A stretch of 64,000 nt of DNA, taken from Leishmania mexicana MHOM/GT/2001/U1103. Lineage: Eukaryota; Euglenozoa; Kinetoplastea; Trypanosomatida; Trypanosomatidae. The notes under the pieces are model-generated. The model searched no databases. It was not told the origin of the DNA and worked only from the letters and a program-made list of their open reading frames with translations. The stretch lies in contig NC_018320.1 of the NCBI RefSeq assembly GCF_000234665.1, positions 372,001 to 436,000 on the forward strand. The letters are read 5' to 3'. Positions 10,394 through 21,740 of the stretch are shown here, piece after piece (the stretch's first letter is position 1; the number at the start of each line of letters is the position of its first letter). The position numbers and the translations under genes are program-made.

Positions 10394-10720
10394 CGGCACT
10401 GCCGCGCGGTCTGCTGTCTTCCCGCTCAGCGTGAGCGCCGACTGTTGTGGGTGTCATGGCGGCTGTCCGGCGGGAGCACACAGAACAGTGGACGCCCACC
10501 TGACAGGCGCACAACACGCCACGAGGACGATGGCTTTACTGTGCTGTTACGGTCTCCCCCCTCTCTCTCCTGGGCCCGAGGCTGCAGGGCTCGCGCTGTT
10601 TTTCCCGGCTGCCCTTATCTCTGCTGTTGACCCGCTCCGCCACACCCCCGCCCGGCTCGCGTTTGCGGCGGGTCCTCGAGGCACTCTGTGCGTTTTTTTC
10701 TTGGGCTACAAGAGATATCA
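10394..10720. repeat. Dispersed repeat of about 325 bp, copy 1 (pairs with 32611-32937)
   Basis: Almost identical to 32611-32937 on the same strand, from GCGGCACTGCCGCG to GGCTACAAGAGATA. The visible differences are about three (C/G near 10406, one T in a T run near 10698, one base near the end). The flanks are unrelated. It holds no recognised protein; one frame stays open in both copies. I do not recognise the family. Confidence 0.8.
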
Positions 10721-12087
10721 TGTATGCCGACCACGCCAAACCTCCACGGGATACCTCCACAGCCGCTCTTTGTGGGGCGACGCCCCCACACCCAAACTTC
10801 GGGCAGACGCGGGTGGATGCCGCTGGCCTGCTTCTGGTGCCGGAGTGTCTCTTCCCAGCCCCGCCTACCGTTGCACTCGCTCCTCTTCCCTTTGCCCTTT
10901 CACGTTGTGCGCTGTGGGATGTCTCTGAACAACAGCCTCCCCCCTCCCTTTGTGTGTGTCTCTTGCGGCTGCTGGCGGAGAAAGATAAGGAGTTTCCCCG
11001 TGTGACGCCTTACTCGGGTGTTGAATGCAAGGTGATGCGAGGCAAGCAGACGGGACGGGCAGGTGGGGTGGGTACGCGAGGAGGTGCGTGCGCTGTTCTG
11101 GTCATCTTGGCGTACAGCAGGCTAGGTAGCCTGGCTTTGTGTCTGTGTACGTGAGTGCCTGATATACACAGCTCTCTCGTTTTCCTTTTCTCTCCCCGTG
11201 TGCGTGCGCGCACCTTTCCTGTGGACGACGTCATGCAGCCGAGTGTACTCAAAAAAAACGTGCAGTGGGATGCATCCATGTCGTGGGCGTGATCGCCACT
11301 GCTCCCATACCCAGCGGAGAGACACGCTTATGTTTGCATGTTCGTACACACCCCGTTGGGTGCCGTATATCCCCCACACCCTGGCGCTCTCCCCCGATCT
11401 CGATCATGCTCCTCCCTTCCGTACCGCGTCCTGCTCGCGACGATAGCGTATACGGTACGCACACACAGATCTGTCCGCACACCGCCATTCTCTCGCGTGG
11501 GCGGCACGCCGCCACTACCCATTCTTCGCGAGAGATGCTCTTCACTGGTGGGGCGCTGTCTCGCCCTCTTCGACCCTTCCTGCGCGCTGAAGCGAAGACG
11601 AACATCAAGGGACAGAGGGAGAGGAGAAAGGACACCTGACTTGGGGCCCTCCGTATGGCGTCGCCGTCACCCGCATTGCTCAGTGTGTCTCACCCCTCTC
11701 TCTCGTGTCGGACGTCGCGCTATGGACGTCAGCGCCGCTTAGCCGTAGCTTGGCTGCTGCGTACCCTTCTTCCCTCTCGACCGTCCCACCCCTAGCTATT
11801 CCGCACTGCGTCCAAAAGCTTAAAGAAGGCACACACACACACACACGGGAAAAACGCGCTGGAGCACGTGTGTGTGTGCGTTGGGGAGTGGGACACTCGT
11901 CGGGGCAGGTCACACACGAGGAGGGGTGAATGCGAGGCAGCGTACCCACGCATCCTTCACTTTTCCCCATGTCTTGTGCCCCCTGCTTCGCTGTGCTTTG
12001 GTAACCCGCTGCGCTTAACGGCCTGCACACACACACACACACACACACACGTGTACATGTGAAGCATACGTAAATACATACAAGTCC
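10721..12087. other. Intergenic spacer and 5' flank of the third Stealth gene
   Basis: No supported gene. It contains pyrimidine-rich tracts and CA repeats (about 11828-11845 and 12026-12050). A possible acceptor AG lies at 12063-12064, 24 bases before the ATG at 12088, but the upstream tract is broken by the CA repeat. Confidence 0.4.
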
Positions 12088-14940
12088 ATGCATCATCATG
12101 AGCGAAGCCGCGGCACCAAGGCTGGTGTTGCGGCAGAGACGGCATCCATTTCAGATGTTCCTGCCAAGATGGGGCACGGCAGCATGTTTGCGCGAGAACG
12201 GCACGAGCGTCGCCGCGGGAAACGACGACTGATCCTCCCGTGTGTATTTCTTGTTGGTCTCGTACTGGGTTGGATGCTCCACAACATGATTCGTGCCACG
12301 ATCGCTGTGTCCTCCGGCGCTGAGGGAGCAGTGGTGGCGCTGCCGAAGCGTGAGGGGGTTAGTCCGACCAGGATGCCACGGGCCACCACACCGCCACTGC
12401 CTTCCGCTAAGGTCAAGCTTCCCTCCAACAACCCGAAAGCGAAGAAGCCAGCGAAGAAAGCATTTCGTGTGCGAAAGCTGGGTCCGCGAGTGCGTGGCGT
12501 TGTCTCCAGCAACTACAGTGAGGAGGGCAGGTACGCCCCGGAGAAGCCGGATCTACTGCCTGGGCTGCAGATCCAGCGGCGCCCCTTCACCCCAGCGGAG
12601 TTGCTTGAACGCTTCGGCGACGCGGACATCATCTACAGCTTCGTGAACGGCAGCGAGGCGAACCATCAGTATCGGAAGATCGTCCGCAATGCGTGCATAA
12701 CGGCCCTTCTAAAGGCCGAGAATGCCTCGTATGTGTCGCTCCATCGTGACCTCCGTGCAGGCACCTCAGCCAGCTCCCCAAGATACGTTTATTCGAACAT
12801 ATCGCCAGAGAAACCGGCAGGGGCGGCGATCGCCCAGAAAGGGGAGCTGCTGTCTGGGCTGCGGGGTACTCCTACCTCTCATCCACCCAAAACTACCAGC
12901 ACGACCGCGCTGACACCCTTTTCACATCTGTCGTGCATACCCTCGCTGCTACGACCCGTCTTGGCACGGCCTAAAACCTATGCCGAGCTTGTGCAGCGCG
13001 TGAAAGCTGCTGCCCGCCGCGGTGTCAGCGTCCGCGATCGTGAGACGGACGAGCTGCGGCACAGCCTGCGCAGCGTGGAGCAGCACGTGCAGTGGCACCG
13101 CGGCCGCGTGGTGATGGTGTCGCCCGGGCACCACCCGACGTGGGTGGACGGCGCGAAGAACTTCCTTGCTGGGGTGTGCGGGGGTGCGCGCGTGCAGGCG
13201 CTGCGGTCGCGCGGGACGCACCTGCGCGTGACGACTGTGCACCAGGACGCCGTGATGCCGTACGGGATGCGGCTGACGGCGGACTCGCACGTGATCGAGC
13301 AGCACCTGTGGCGCGTGCGCAACGTGACGGCCGTGCACGTGTACATGAACGACGACTACTTTGTGAACCGCGACGTTGCGATCACGGACCTGTTCAACGA
13401 GTACGGCGGCACGATTGTGCGGACGGAGAGGAGCGTCATTGCGGCCGGCGCTGTCGCAGATAGCGGCGCGTCCTGGGCAAAGGGCGTGCTGCACACGCAG
13501 CAGTTCAACACGCAAGAGCTGGACGTTCTGCACGAGGACTACCTGCCGGAGGCCCTCGTCAGCATGTGGGACACTCTGAAGCGCGTGAACAGGAGCGCTG
13601 GTGGCGCTGCCTCGACTTCTGTTTCCGTACCACCCCTCGACGAGGCGGTCGATGTCGCGCATCAATACGCGCCGGACCCGCTGCCCAACAGGTCGCTGAT
13701 ACCGCGCCGCCTGCGCCGATACGCGACCCACGCGCCGTTCGTGTACTGCACGAACATGTTCCGCTTCTTCGAGACCCGGTACGAGCGCGAGTTTGCGGCG
13801 ACAGCGCTTCGCCACCGCAGTCGCAAGGCGCGCGACCTGTTCATCCCGTTCATGTACAACGCCTTCATCATGGCGCGGCCGTGGCAGGCGTCGCCGAGGT
13901 TCCTGCCGTACCTGCTGGAGCTGCACCGGAGCCGGCGACAGGCGCGGACGGACGCGATGCCGCCGACGCAGATCGTGCTGGACAACGTCGACGGCTGCGG
14001 CCCCGCATCGCTTCGCGGCGGTAATGTGGCCTCTCAGTGCCTTTTCGCCAAGTTTATGGACAAGCTAAAGTACAATGAGTACGTGTTGCAACGGATTGCC
14101 AGGGTGAACCCACTGTACTTCAACATCAACGCCGGGTTCAGCAGCGCGAGGGCTGCGGACCAGCTGCGCGGCTTCCTGCACGGCAAGTTTCCGACTCCGG
14201 TGTACCTGGAGGTGGGCGATGCCCCGCCCCCCGGCGAGGGCGGCGTAGACGGCGCGGGGGCGGCCGCGGGTGGTGGGGACGCGGCGCTGCGGAGGCTGTT
14301 TGGCGACCTGATGGCGCTGCCGGTGGTGGGTGTTGTGTCGTACGAGGAGGGCGTGTGCCCGCTTGTGCGGAGCCTTGCGCTTGCGTTCGCGGGGCACCAC
14401 CGTGGCGGCGTGCGCGTGAGCGTGGAGCGGCACGGCGGCGCGACGCTGCGTGAGGCGCGCGCTGCGCTTGGGCACCGCGTGGTGAGCGCGATGCCTGCGC
14501 CTGCGTGCGCGTACACGGAGCAGGTGAGCGTGGACTCCGCGGGACGGGGTGAGAGCGTTGCCGAGATTGCCCGCCGCGCGATGGGTGAAATGCGGGGCGG
14601 CGTGAAGCTGCCGTCGACGTGCGGCGGGGGCGGCGCTGGGCTGCGCGTGCGCGGGTTCGTGGTGGACGCGCGGACGCGTGGCGCGCCCGTGCGGAGCGCT
14701 GCTGCGCTGCGGGACGCGCTTGCGGTGCCTGCGCAGACGCTGTCGCTGGAGGACTTCCGCGCGGTTGCTGTTGGGCCGTCGGCGGCCGACGTGGTGCTGG
14801 TTGTGTCGCGCGAGGACGCGGAGGCGAAGGCGGTGCACTGGGTGAATGGTGCGTCGGAGAGTGACCTGCTTGTGACGTACCCGCTGCCTGTGGAGGCGTA
14901 CGAGGACATGGGCGCGGAGGTGCGGTGGTCGGTGCCTTAG
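12088..14940 (+). CDS. Stealth-family hexose-1-phosphate transferase-like protein (array copy 3)
   Basis: 950 residues from the ATG at 12088; an ATG at 12169 is an alternative start that keeps the membrane anchor. Anchor at about 48-65 (LILPCVFLVGLVLGWML) after a cluster of Arg/Lys. CR1 at about 177-193 (DIIYSFVNGSE), CR2 from about 316 (RDRETDELRHS) with the MNDDYF motif, CR3 from about 545 (THAPFVYCTNMFR), CR4 from about 674 (YFNINAGF), then the shared C-terminal domain. Between CR1 and CR2 it carries a private Ser/Thr/Pro-rich stretch (about 225-300). The segment from MARPWQASPRF to CGPASLRGG is shared in DNA with the copy at 3191, but not with the next two genes. The 3' flank differs from those of the first two copies, so the duplication boundary lies at or near the stop codon. 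Confidence 0.85.
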   Translation: MHHHERSRGTKAGVAAETASISDVPAKMGHGSMFARERHERRRGKRRLILPCVFLVGLVLGWMLHNMIRATIAVSSGAEGAVVALPKREGVSPTRMPRATTPPLPSAKVKLPSNNPKAKKPAKKAFRVRKLGPRVRGVVSSNYSEEGRYAPEKPDLLPGLQIQRRPFTPAELLERFGDADIIYSFVNGSEANHQYRKIVRNACITALLKAENASYVSLHRDLRAGTSASSPRYVYSNISPEKPAGAAIAQKGELLSGLRGTPTSHPPKTTSTTALTPFSHLSCIPSLLRPVLARPKTYAELVQRVKAAARRGVSVRDRETDELRHSLRSVEQHVQWHRGRVVMVSPGHHPTWVDGAKNFLAGVCGGARVQALRSRGTHLRVTTVHQDAVMPYGMRLTADSHVIEQHLWRVRNVTAVHVYMNDDYFVNRDVAITDLFNEYGGTIVRTERSVIAAGAVADSGASWAKGVLHTQQFNTQELDVLHEDYLPEALVSMWDTLKRVNRSAGGAASTSVSVPPLDEAVDVAHQYAPDPLPNRSLIPRRLRRYATHAPFVYCTNMFRFFETRYEREFAATALRHRSRKARDLFIPFMYNAFIMARPWQASPRFLPYLLELHRSRRQARTDAMPPTQIVLDNVDGCGPASLRGGNVASQCLFAKFMDKLKYNEYVLQRIARVNPLYFNINAGFSSARAADQLRGFLHGKFPTPVYLEVGDAPPPGEGGVDGAGAAAGGGDAALRRLFGDLMALPVVGVVSYEEGVCPLVRSLALAFAGHHRGGVRVSVERHGGATLREARAALGHRVVSAMPAPACAYTEQVSVDSAGRGESVAEIARRAMGEMRGGVKLPSTCGGGGAGLRVRGFVVDARTRGAPVRSAAALRDALAVPAQTLSLEDFRAVAVGPSAADVVLVVSREDAEAKAVHWVNGASESDLLVTYPLPVEAYEDMGAEVRWSVP

Positions 14941-17900
14941 AGCGATCAATGTTGTGTGTGTGTAGCGTTAGTGATGCCTCTTGGAGACGGGGAGGCAGAG
15001 GCGTAGGTGAAGGATGGCAGGAGCAGGGTAATGCTGGTAGGGCCTGTGGCTGGAAGGGTGTTGCTGCTGTGTTTTCTTTTGGGTTTGGCTCACTCTTCAC
15101 CTGTGCTGTGGTGGGGGGACGGTGGAAGTCGGCGAGGCGGTGGCTCTCGTTGTTTGTTACCTCGTGGTGTGTGAGATGGTGGCGTTGGGGGAAGGGGGAG
15201 GGGAGGTTGGGTGGATGGGGTGTTCTGCGAATGCACAGAAGGTGGAGGGGATATCGAAACGGGAGCGTGCCGGATACCGCTTGGATGCTGCTGCTGAGTG
15301 GCTTCCTGGGTGGTGGATGGGCTAGCCGTGTCGGTTCTCTGCTTCAACATGGCGGATTGCATTCTCTGCCTTTGACTCTGTGTGTGTGCGTGACTCTTTT
15401 AAGCTCCTGCCTGGTGATTTGAATATCGGATTGTGGGGCGGCGCTATTTGTAGGCGTCGTGTCTTGGTCGACGGCAGATGGTGCCGTTCGGTGATCCCAG
15501 GCGTCGTGCACGCCGCTCTCACTCTCTCCTTCCCCTCCCTCCCTCCTCTGCTCACGAGGAAGGAGAGTGGCTTCGCTGGCGGGGGTCTGTGATGCGCTTA
15601 GACCAGCTGCTCGTGTGCCCAGTGTGGTGAAGAAGTTTTTCACCGACAGTGACGTGGTGATGGGCAAAATCCCGCGACTACCGCACATGTGCCGTGTGCT
15701 AAGGGTGTCTATAGAAGGGGAGAGAGAGGGCCGTGTGCGGGTCGCTCTGTGCCTCTCTTCCCATCATTACTTTATTTGTGTTTCGGAGACGCTGATGATG
15801 CCGGCAGCCTCTCACCCCGGCATCAAGGTCTCGGCCGCACTCTTAGTGGGGAAGCTAAGCTTCTGCAGCCTGCCCTCGGGCATTCGTTGCGGACTCGTGG
15901 TGTCGACGGGAGAGGACTGGGTTGGTGCTGTGTGGAGGAGACTTGCGGTAAAGATAGTCTTTGCAATCCGTGACTGCGCATCATGGCGACGACTCCACAG
16001 ATGGAAGAACAGGAAAACCAAGCGACGCATGACCCACAGGCAAGGTGCGCAGAGGTTCTCCAGAGGGCCCCTGACCCGATGCTGGCCAAGTGCCTCCTCC
16101 CTGAGCTCATCCGGCACGCGCCTGAGCCACACCTTGTTACCTGCATCACAGACGCCCACCGCTTCCGCCCCTCGAGCAGGGCCCTGAGCGCAGCGCGCAT
16201 GGATCAAGGCATGCAGCCCACCCGAGTGTCCGTCTGGCGCCGACCGCGCCGCACGTAAGGGAAGAAGAAATAAGGCAGGCCGAGAGGACCCCGTACGACG
16301 CATGGCCCGATTCGACGGCTGGACGGTGCGTCCTCCACGACCAGGGTGTATCCGTGTTGCCACAGCGGTAGGCGATCTGTGGCTGTGTGTGCGTCTGTGT
16401 GCTGGCGTGCTTGTGGGAGAGTGGACTTGCTGAGGAGCGTATCGGCTTGCCCCCCTCTTCCCTTCCTTCTCTCGGACCCTCCGGCTCCACGTGGCTTGCC
16501 TGCCGCCGGTGCCGTCCCCTCCCCCCCCTCCCCTCCCCCCTTCTAAGGGACTGTGCCATATGTCAGTCCGAGGCTTGTGTGTTTTCTGTCTTCCCCGATA
16601 TCGTGCGGCTGCCCTGATGGGGCCGCTCCAACCGCGCATCAGGGCAGCGGTGCTCTCTCTCTCTCTCTGCTTTATCTCTCTCTCTATATCTATGTTTTCT
16701 GTTCTGCACGTATAGACAGAGGTGCTGTGTTGTTCGACTCCTCGCTTCGTGGGCAGCGCCGCTTTGCCTCCTGCGCTCCTGTCACGGACAAAACACCTGC
16801 TGTGACGACGTGTGCAGCCCGACGGAGCAGAGCGATGCGGCCCTCGACGATTACGACGCACCTCTCTCCCGGCCTCGTGACGCCGGTTCTCCTCTCCGCT
16901 GTTTCGCTCACTTCGCTCGTCTCTTTTCCTTTACCGCCCCGCGTATAGCTGAACACCGGCGGGCAAAGCGCGCTGAGGAGAGGGCCCCCCCCCTCCTCCT
17001 CCCTCCTCCCTCCCGCGCCCTCAAGCCTCGACCCGTGCGCACGTACTTGCCAGGGCGTGTCTTTACTTTGATATGGATGCTTTACGTTCGCATCTGAAGC
17101 GCTAGGGGCATGGTTGCTTTGTCCTTTCGACGCTCCCGAGTGACGGGCGCCTTGGTCGGCTCCCCCCCTCCCCTCCCCTCCCCCCTCTGAGAGCACTCGC
17201 TCTGCGCACGCGTGCGTGCGTGTGCTGGTTCAGTCTCTTTCCTCTGTCTGCGCATGGCCGACTGCTTCTCTGTCGGCTTGAGCGTCTCTTGGCTTGCTCG
17301 GTGTCCGTTCAGCACGGCGTAGCAGAGGGGACGCCGTTATGATCGAATATTTTTGTGCGCGGGCGGAGTTTCGACGCGGGTTTGGCGTGCTGGTGCCGTT
17401 GCGATTCTCTCGCCATCCCTCTCTGCCTTTGCCTCGGCCACCGTTTCACCCATCTCCTTGACCCCACGAACGTGCGCCCACACAGTCTTTCGACTCCCCT
17501 CTCAGTTTGGTTTCTTGCTGGGTTTCGCACTGGTACGCGAGTGCCTTCCTCATCGCGTCTCCTGTTGCCACGACTTGCTCGCCGTCTTGGTCTGCCTTTC
17601 GGTGGTGTCTCTCCGAAAGCCTCACAGCGGGGCGTATGGCTGCTCCTGTGAAGCCCCGCCGTGCTCAGTGACAGCTCGTAGAGAAGACGGATTGAGTCGG
17701 AAGTGAACTGCGGCAGGATTCCGTCGCGTTGGGGAGGGCACTGCAATGAAAGGCAATGCGGGGCATGCTGTCGACCCCCTCAATCTTTTCTCGTTTGGCT
17801 GCACCTTCCCGCCACCTAGAATAGGTCGAACACCCCCCCTCCCGCGCGACCCGTCCGGTCGCCTCACCCTCGTAGAGGGGAGGGGATAGGCGTATTGGTG

Positions 17901-18683
17901 CGCGTTTTCTCTGATGATGCGCCCACAAGCCGCAAAGGCGGACGCTTCCGTGCGTGGGCGCGGCGTGCCATTCGATGATCGATGTGGTGCAAGTTGGTTG
18001 CTCGTGGGCCAGGGAACGGTATGGACAGCGTAGCACAAGTCAGAATATAGTTTTCTCTCTCTGCAGCCATCCGTTGCCCCCCCCCTCCATGGACCCTGGG
18101 CCTGGGCCCCTTGCAAGGGGGAGTGCGCGCCCGACCGCTCAAAGCTGTGTAGGGACCGTCATGCAGGAGGTTACGCAAAGGCGCGATGCGGTCGCAACGA
18201 CCGCGTTGCGTCAGCAAGCGAATCGGCGGCTCACCACATCTTGTTGTTCTTCTCTGCCCCCATTCTCTTCTTCCACGGCTCACCACACAGCAGCGGAACG
18301 ACTCGCTCTTCACGTGAATCTCTGCAGCCCGCACACTCCGCTGCCTCCCTTCTTAGTATTCTTTCCATCTGTTATGTGTCTCATCCTTTGCGTGCAGTCC
18401 CCCTCCCCCTCTCCCCCTCTCCCCCCCTCCGGGCCAAGTGCTGCTTCCCAAGGTTACGCGATCATTTTCTCTGGCGCCCCTGCCCGCCGTCTCACTTTGT
18501 ACACCCCGCATTCTCATCTTTTTAACTATTGTGTTTTTCGTTTTTTTCGCCAGACGAGGCCCGCACGTATCCGGGGAAAGGGGTCAGTCTCTCTCTCCGC
18601 TCAGCTCAGCTCAGCTCCACACCGCCTCAGCCACTTCCCGTGCAGGTATTTCCGAGGCCCTGTCCCCCCCCCCTTCGCCCAGG
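14941..18683. other. Intergenic spacer between third and fourth Stealth genes
   Basis: 3.7 kb without a supportable gene. Around 15980-16260 one + frame reads fairly protein-like (LLPELIRHAPEPHLVTCITD), and an overlapping minus frame does too, so a worn gene or retroposon piece is possible. The rest is CT-rich and G-rich spacer. Likely acceptors for the next gene are AG at 18644-18645 (after CCACTTCCCGTGC) or the AG at 18681-18682 immediately before the ATG. Confidence 0.4.
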
Positions 18684-21600
18684 ATGATGTTCTGTCCAAA
18701 GAAGGATGTGAAGCGGTCGAGCTGCAGGGCGTACGTGTCACTGTATGTGCGCTGCGTGGTGCAGACGGGTAGACGGCTCGGGGCAGTGTGCGGCTCCGAG
18801 AAGGCAGGTGTGGGCTGCGCCCTCCTCGCTGTTATGTGCCTCGTGGGGCTTGGCTTGCTCCTTCTTGCGAGGCTGGTGCAGATGACTAGCGTCGTTCCCG
18901 AAGCCCTTCTCTCACTCAGCGCGTCGTCTCCGGCGCGGGGTCGCCGAGACAGAGACACCTCCGCAGTCGTCGACTTTTCGGTGCGCAGCGTTGCCTTCCG
19001 CGACATGAGCGAGGCAGACCAGCAGAGGGAGCGCGAGCTGCACGTACGTCACATTGAGGAGCGGCTCCGCGAGGCGAAGCGCCGGCCGAGGATTGATGCG
19101 ACGTACGTCATTAAGGGCGAGACGGACCCGAACGCGTTTCGCTTGACGGGCGCCGCTGGTGACACAGAGGTGCGACCGGTGGACGCGGTTGTGGATGGCT
19201 ATTCACTGGTGCGGCAGCCCGGCACCGCACCGCTGCCGCGCATGCACACCATGTGGCGCGTCCACTCCCCGGCGGAACTTTACGAGCGCTATGATGCGTT
19301 GGACGTCATCTACAGCTTCGTGAACGGCAGTGAGGCGAACCATGCTTACCGCAAGCAACTCCGCTCCAGCTGTGGGCTGCAGATTCTAGCGCTCGAGAAG
19401 CAGTACTTTCTCAATGGCCATACGTCCACGGCGTCGTCGTCTCCCCCCGAAGCGGGCCCAAGAGAGTTTCACCCGTTGCTGGCGCAGTTGGCTTCGGAGT
19501 GCCGTCTTTACCAGTCGCTTCTCCGCAAGCGCAACGGCGAGCTGCTGAAGCTCTTTGGCGGCAGCGCAAGCACGGTACGGGTCGACGAGCGTGATCGCGA
19601 GACGGACGAGCTGCGGCACAGCCTGCGCAGCGTGGAGCAGCACGTGCAGTGGCACCGCGGCCGCGTGGTGATGGTGTCGCCCGGGCACCACCCGACGTGG
19701 GTGGACGGCGCGAAGAACTTCCTTGCTGGGGTGTGCGGGGGTGCGCGCGTGCAGGCGCTGCGGTCGCGCGGGACGCACCTGCGCGTGACGACTGTGCACC
19801 AGGACGCCGTGATGCCGTACGGGATGCGGCTGACGGTGGACTCGCACGTGATCGAGCAGCACCTGTGGCGCGTGCGCAACGTGACGGCCGTGCACGTGTA
19901 CATGAACGACGACTACTTTGTGAACCGCGACGTTGCGATCACGGACCTGTTCAACGAGTACGGCGGCACGATTGTGCGGACGGAAGGGTCAAGTGTGGCG
20001 GAGGGATGTAGAGGGGACACCTCCGCCTCGTGGAGCGAGGGAGTGGCGAACACGGAGCTTTTTAACATCTACCACCTGGAGCAGTTGCACGAGGACTACC
20101 TTCCTCGGCCGCTGCTGGACAGCTGGAGAAGGTTGCTGAAGCGGAGCGCAGATGGGACGCAGTCTGCCAGCCGCTGGCTGATGTCGTTCCTAAAATGGAA
20201 GCTAAGCGCGATGTTGACGCCAGCACGACGCCGCGGCGTTGGTTCGGCGGATGGCGGCGCCGATGATGCCGCTGCGCGGGCGGAATTCGAGCAAGAGGCT
20301 CGCTACATCCTCGGCTTCTCTGACCTGCTCAGTGCCGCCAACACGTCCTCGTACTGGGAGGCAGCCTTGTCAAGTCCAGTCACGCCAACGTCGCTGCCGT
20401 CGGGATGCCACAAAGGTGTCCAGAAGCACTACTACGCGACCCACGCGCCGTTCGTGTACTGCACGAACATGTTCCGGCACTGGTCTGTGCGGTTCCGTGA
20501 CGAGTTTGCTGACCTCCAGCTGCATCATCGCGACCGCCGCGCCCGGGACCTGTTTGTGCCCTTCCTCTACAACGCCTTCATCATGGCGCGGCCGTGGCAG
20601 GCGTCGCCGAAGTTCCTGCCGTACCTCCTGGAGCTAAGGGAGGCGATGGAGGCTGCCGCGGCTGACGCGAAGGCCGCGCTGGGGCATAGGGAAAAGACGG
20701 AGACGGTGCCCTTCACGGATGGACTGTGGGCGGAGTTCCAGAAGGGCCTCGCGAAATATGTGCCGACGCTTTCCATCTTCCTTGACAACGACGACGGCTG
20801 CGCACCAGCCACACTGTACCGTAATCCGGCGGCTGAGGTGATGTACATGCGAGCCACAAATAACATCACGGAAAACAGGAGAGCCATGGATGACGTGGCG
20901 CGGCAGGACCCGGTGTACTTCAACATCAACGCCGGGTTCAGCAGTGTGGAGGCTGCGGACCAGCTGCGCGGCTTCCTGCACGGCAAGTTTCCGACTCCGG
21001 TGTACCTGGAGGTGGGCGATGCCCCGCCCCCCGGCGAGGGCGGCGTAGACGGCGCGGGGGCGGCCGGGGCTGGTGGGGGTGCGGCGCTGCGGAGGCTGTT
21101 TGGCGACCTGATGGCGCTGCCGGTGGTGGGTGTTGTGTCGTACGAGGAGGGCGTGTGCCCGCTTGTGCGGAGCCTTGCGCTTGCGTTCGCGGGGCACCAC
21201 CGTGGCGGCGTGCGCGTGAGCGTGGAGCGGCACGGCGGCGCGACGCTGTGTGAGGCGCGCGCTGCGCTTGGGCACCGCGTGGTGAGCGCGATGCCTGCGC
21301 CTGCGTGCGCGTACACGGAGCAGGTGAGCGTGGACTCCGCGGGACGGGGTGAGAGCGTTGCCGAGATTGCCCGCCGCGCGATGGGTGAAATGCGGGGCGG
21401 CGTGGAGCTGCCGTCGACGTGCGGCGGGGGCGGCGCTGGGCTGCGCGTGCGCGGGTTCGTGGTGGACGCGCGGACGCGTGGCGCGCCCGTGCGGAGCGCT
21501 GCTGCGCTGCGGGACGCGCTTGCGGTGCCTGCGCAGACGCTGTCGCTGGAGGACTTCCGCGCGGTTGCTGTTGGGCCGTCGGCGGCCGACGTGGTGCTGG

Positions 21601-21740
21601 TTGTGTCGCGCGAGGACGCGGAGGCGAAGGCGGTGCACTGGGTGAATGGTGCGTCGGAGAGTGACCTGCTTGTGACGTACCCGCTGCCTGTGGAGGCGTA
21701 CGAGGACATGGCCGCGGAGGTGCGGTGGTCGGTGCCGTAG
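18684..21740 (+). CDS. Stealth-family hexose-1-phosphate transferase-like protein (array copy 4)
   Basis: 1018 residues from the ATG at 18684 (a second ATG follows at once); the open frame extends upstream through pyrimidine-rich DNA and I left that out. Membrane anchor at about 43-63 (VGCALLAVMCLVGLGLLLL). CR1 at about 207-218 (DVIYSFVNGSE), CR2 from about 303 (RDRETDELRHS), CR3 from about 584 (YATHAPFVYCTNMF), CR4 from about 742 (YFNINAGF), then the shared C-terminal domain. It is the longest copy: a private stretch of about 100 residues precedes CR3, and another of about 60 follows the MARPWQASPKF motif. The stem and N-terminus are unrelated to those of the other copies, while CR2 and the C-terminus are nearly identical in DNA to them, an alternation best explained by gene conversion or strong local constraint. 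Confidence 0.85.
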   Translation: MMFCPKKDVKRSSCRAYVSLYVRCVVQTGRRLGAVCGSEKAGVGCALLAVMCLVGLGLLLLARLVQMTSVVPEALLSLSASSPARGRRDRDTSAVVDFSVRSVAFRDMSEADQQRERELHVRHIEERLREAKRRPRIDATYVIKGETDPNAFRLTGAAGDTEVRPVDAVVDGYSLVRQPGTAPLPRMHTMWRVHSPAELYERYDALDVIYSFVNGSEANHAYRKQLRSSCGLQILALEKQYFLNGHTSTASSSPPEAGPREFHPLLAQLASECRLYQSLLRKRNGELLKLFGGSASTVRVDERDRETDELRHSLRSVEQHVQWHRGRVVMVSPGHHPTWVDGAKNFLAGVCGGARVQALRSRGTHLRVTTVHQDAVMPYGMRLTVDSHVIEQHLWRVRNVTAVHVYMNDDYFVNRDVAITDLFNEYGGTIVRTEGSSVAEGCRGDTSASWSEGVANTELFNIYHLEQLHEDYLPRPLLDSWRRLLKRSADGTQSASRWLMSFLKWKLSAMLTPARRRGVGSADGGADDAAARAEFEQEARYILGFSDLLSAANTSSYWEAALSSPVTPTSLPSGCHKGVQKHYYATHAPFVYCTNMFRHWSVRFRDEFADLQLHHRDRRARDLFVPFLYNAFIMARPWQASPKFLPYLLELREAMEAAAADAKAALGHREKTETVPFTDGLWAEFQKGLAKYVPTLSIFLDNDDGCAPATLYRNPAAEVMYMRATNNITENRRAMDDVARQDPVYFNINAGFSSVEAADQLRGFLHGKFPTPVYLEVGDAPPPGEGGVDGAGAAGAGGGAALRRLFGDLMALPVVGVVSYEEGVCPLVRSLALAFAGHHRGGVRVSVERHGGATLCEARAALGHRVVSAMPAPACAYTEQVSVDSAGRGESVAEIARRAMGEMRGGVELPSTCGGGGAGLRVRGFVVDARTRGAPVRSAAALRDALAVPAQTLSLEDFRAVAVGPSAADVVLVVSREDAEAKAVHWVNGASESDLLVTYPLPVEAYEDMAAEVRWSVP

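Noticed and set aside
18438..18683. N-terminal extension of the fourth Stealth gene with an extra hydrophobic segment
   Set aside because: No ATG in frame; the apparent hydrophobic segment comes from a T-rich pyrimidine tract of the processing region.
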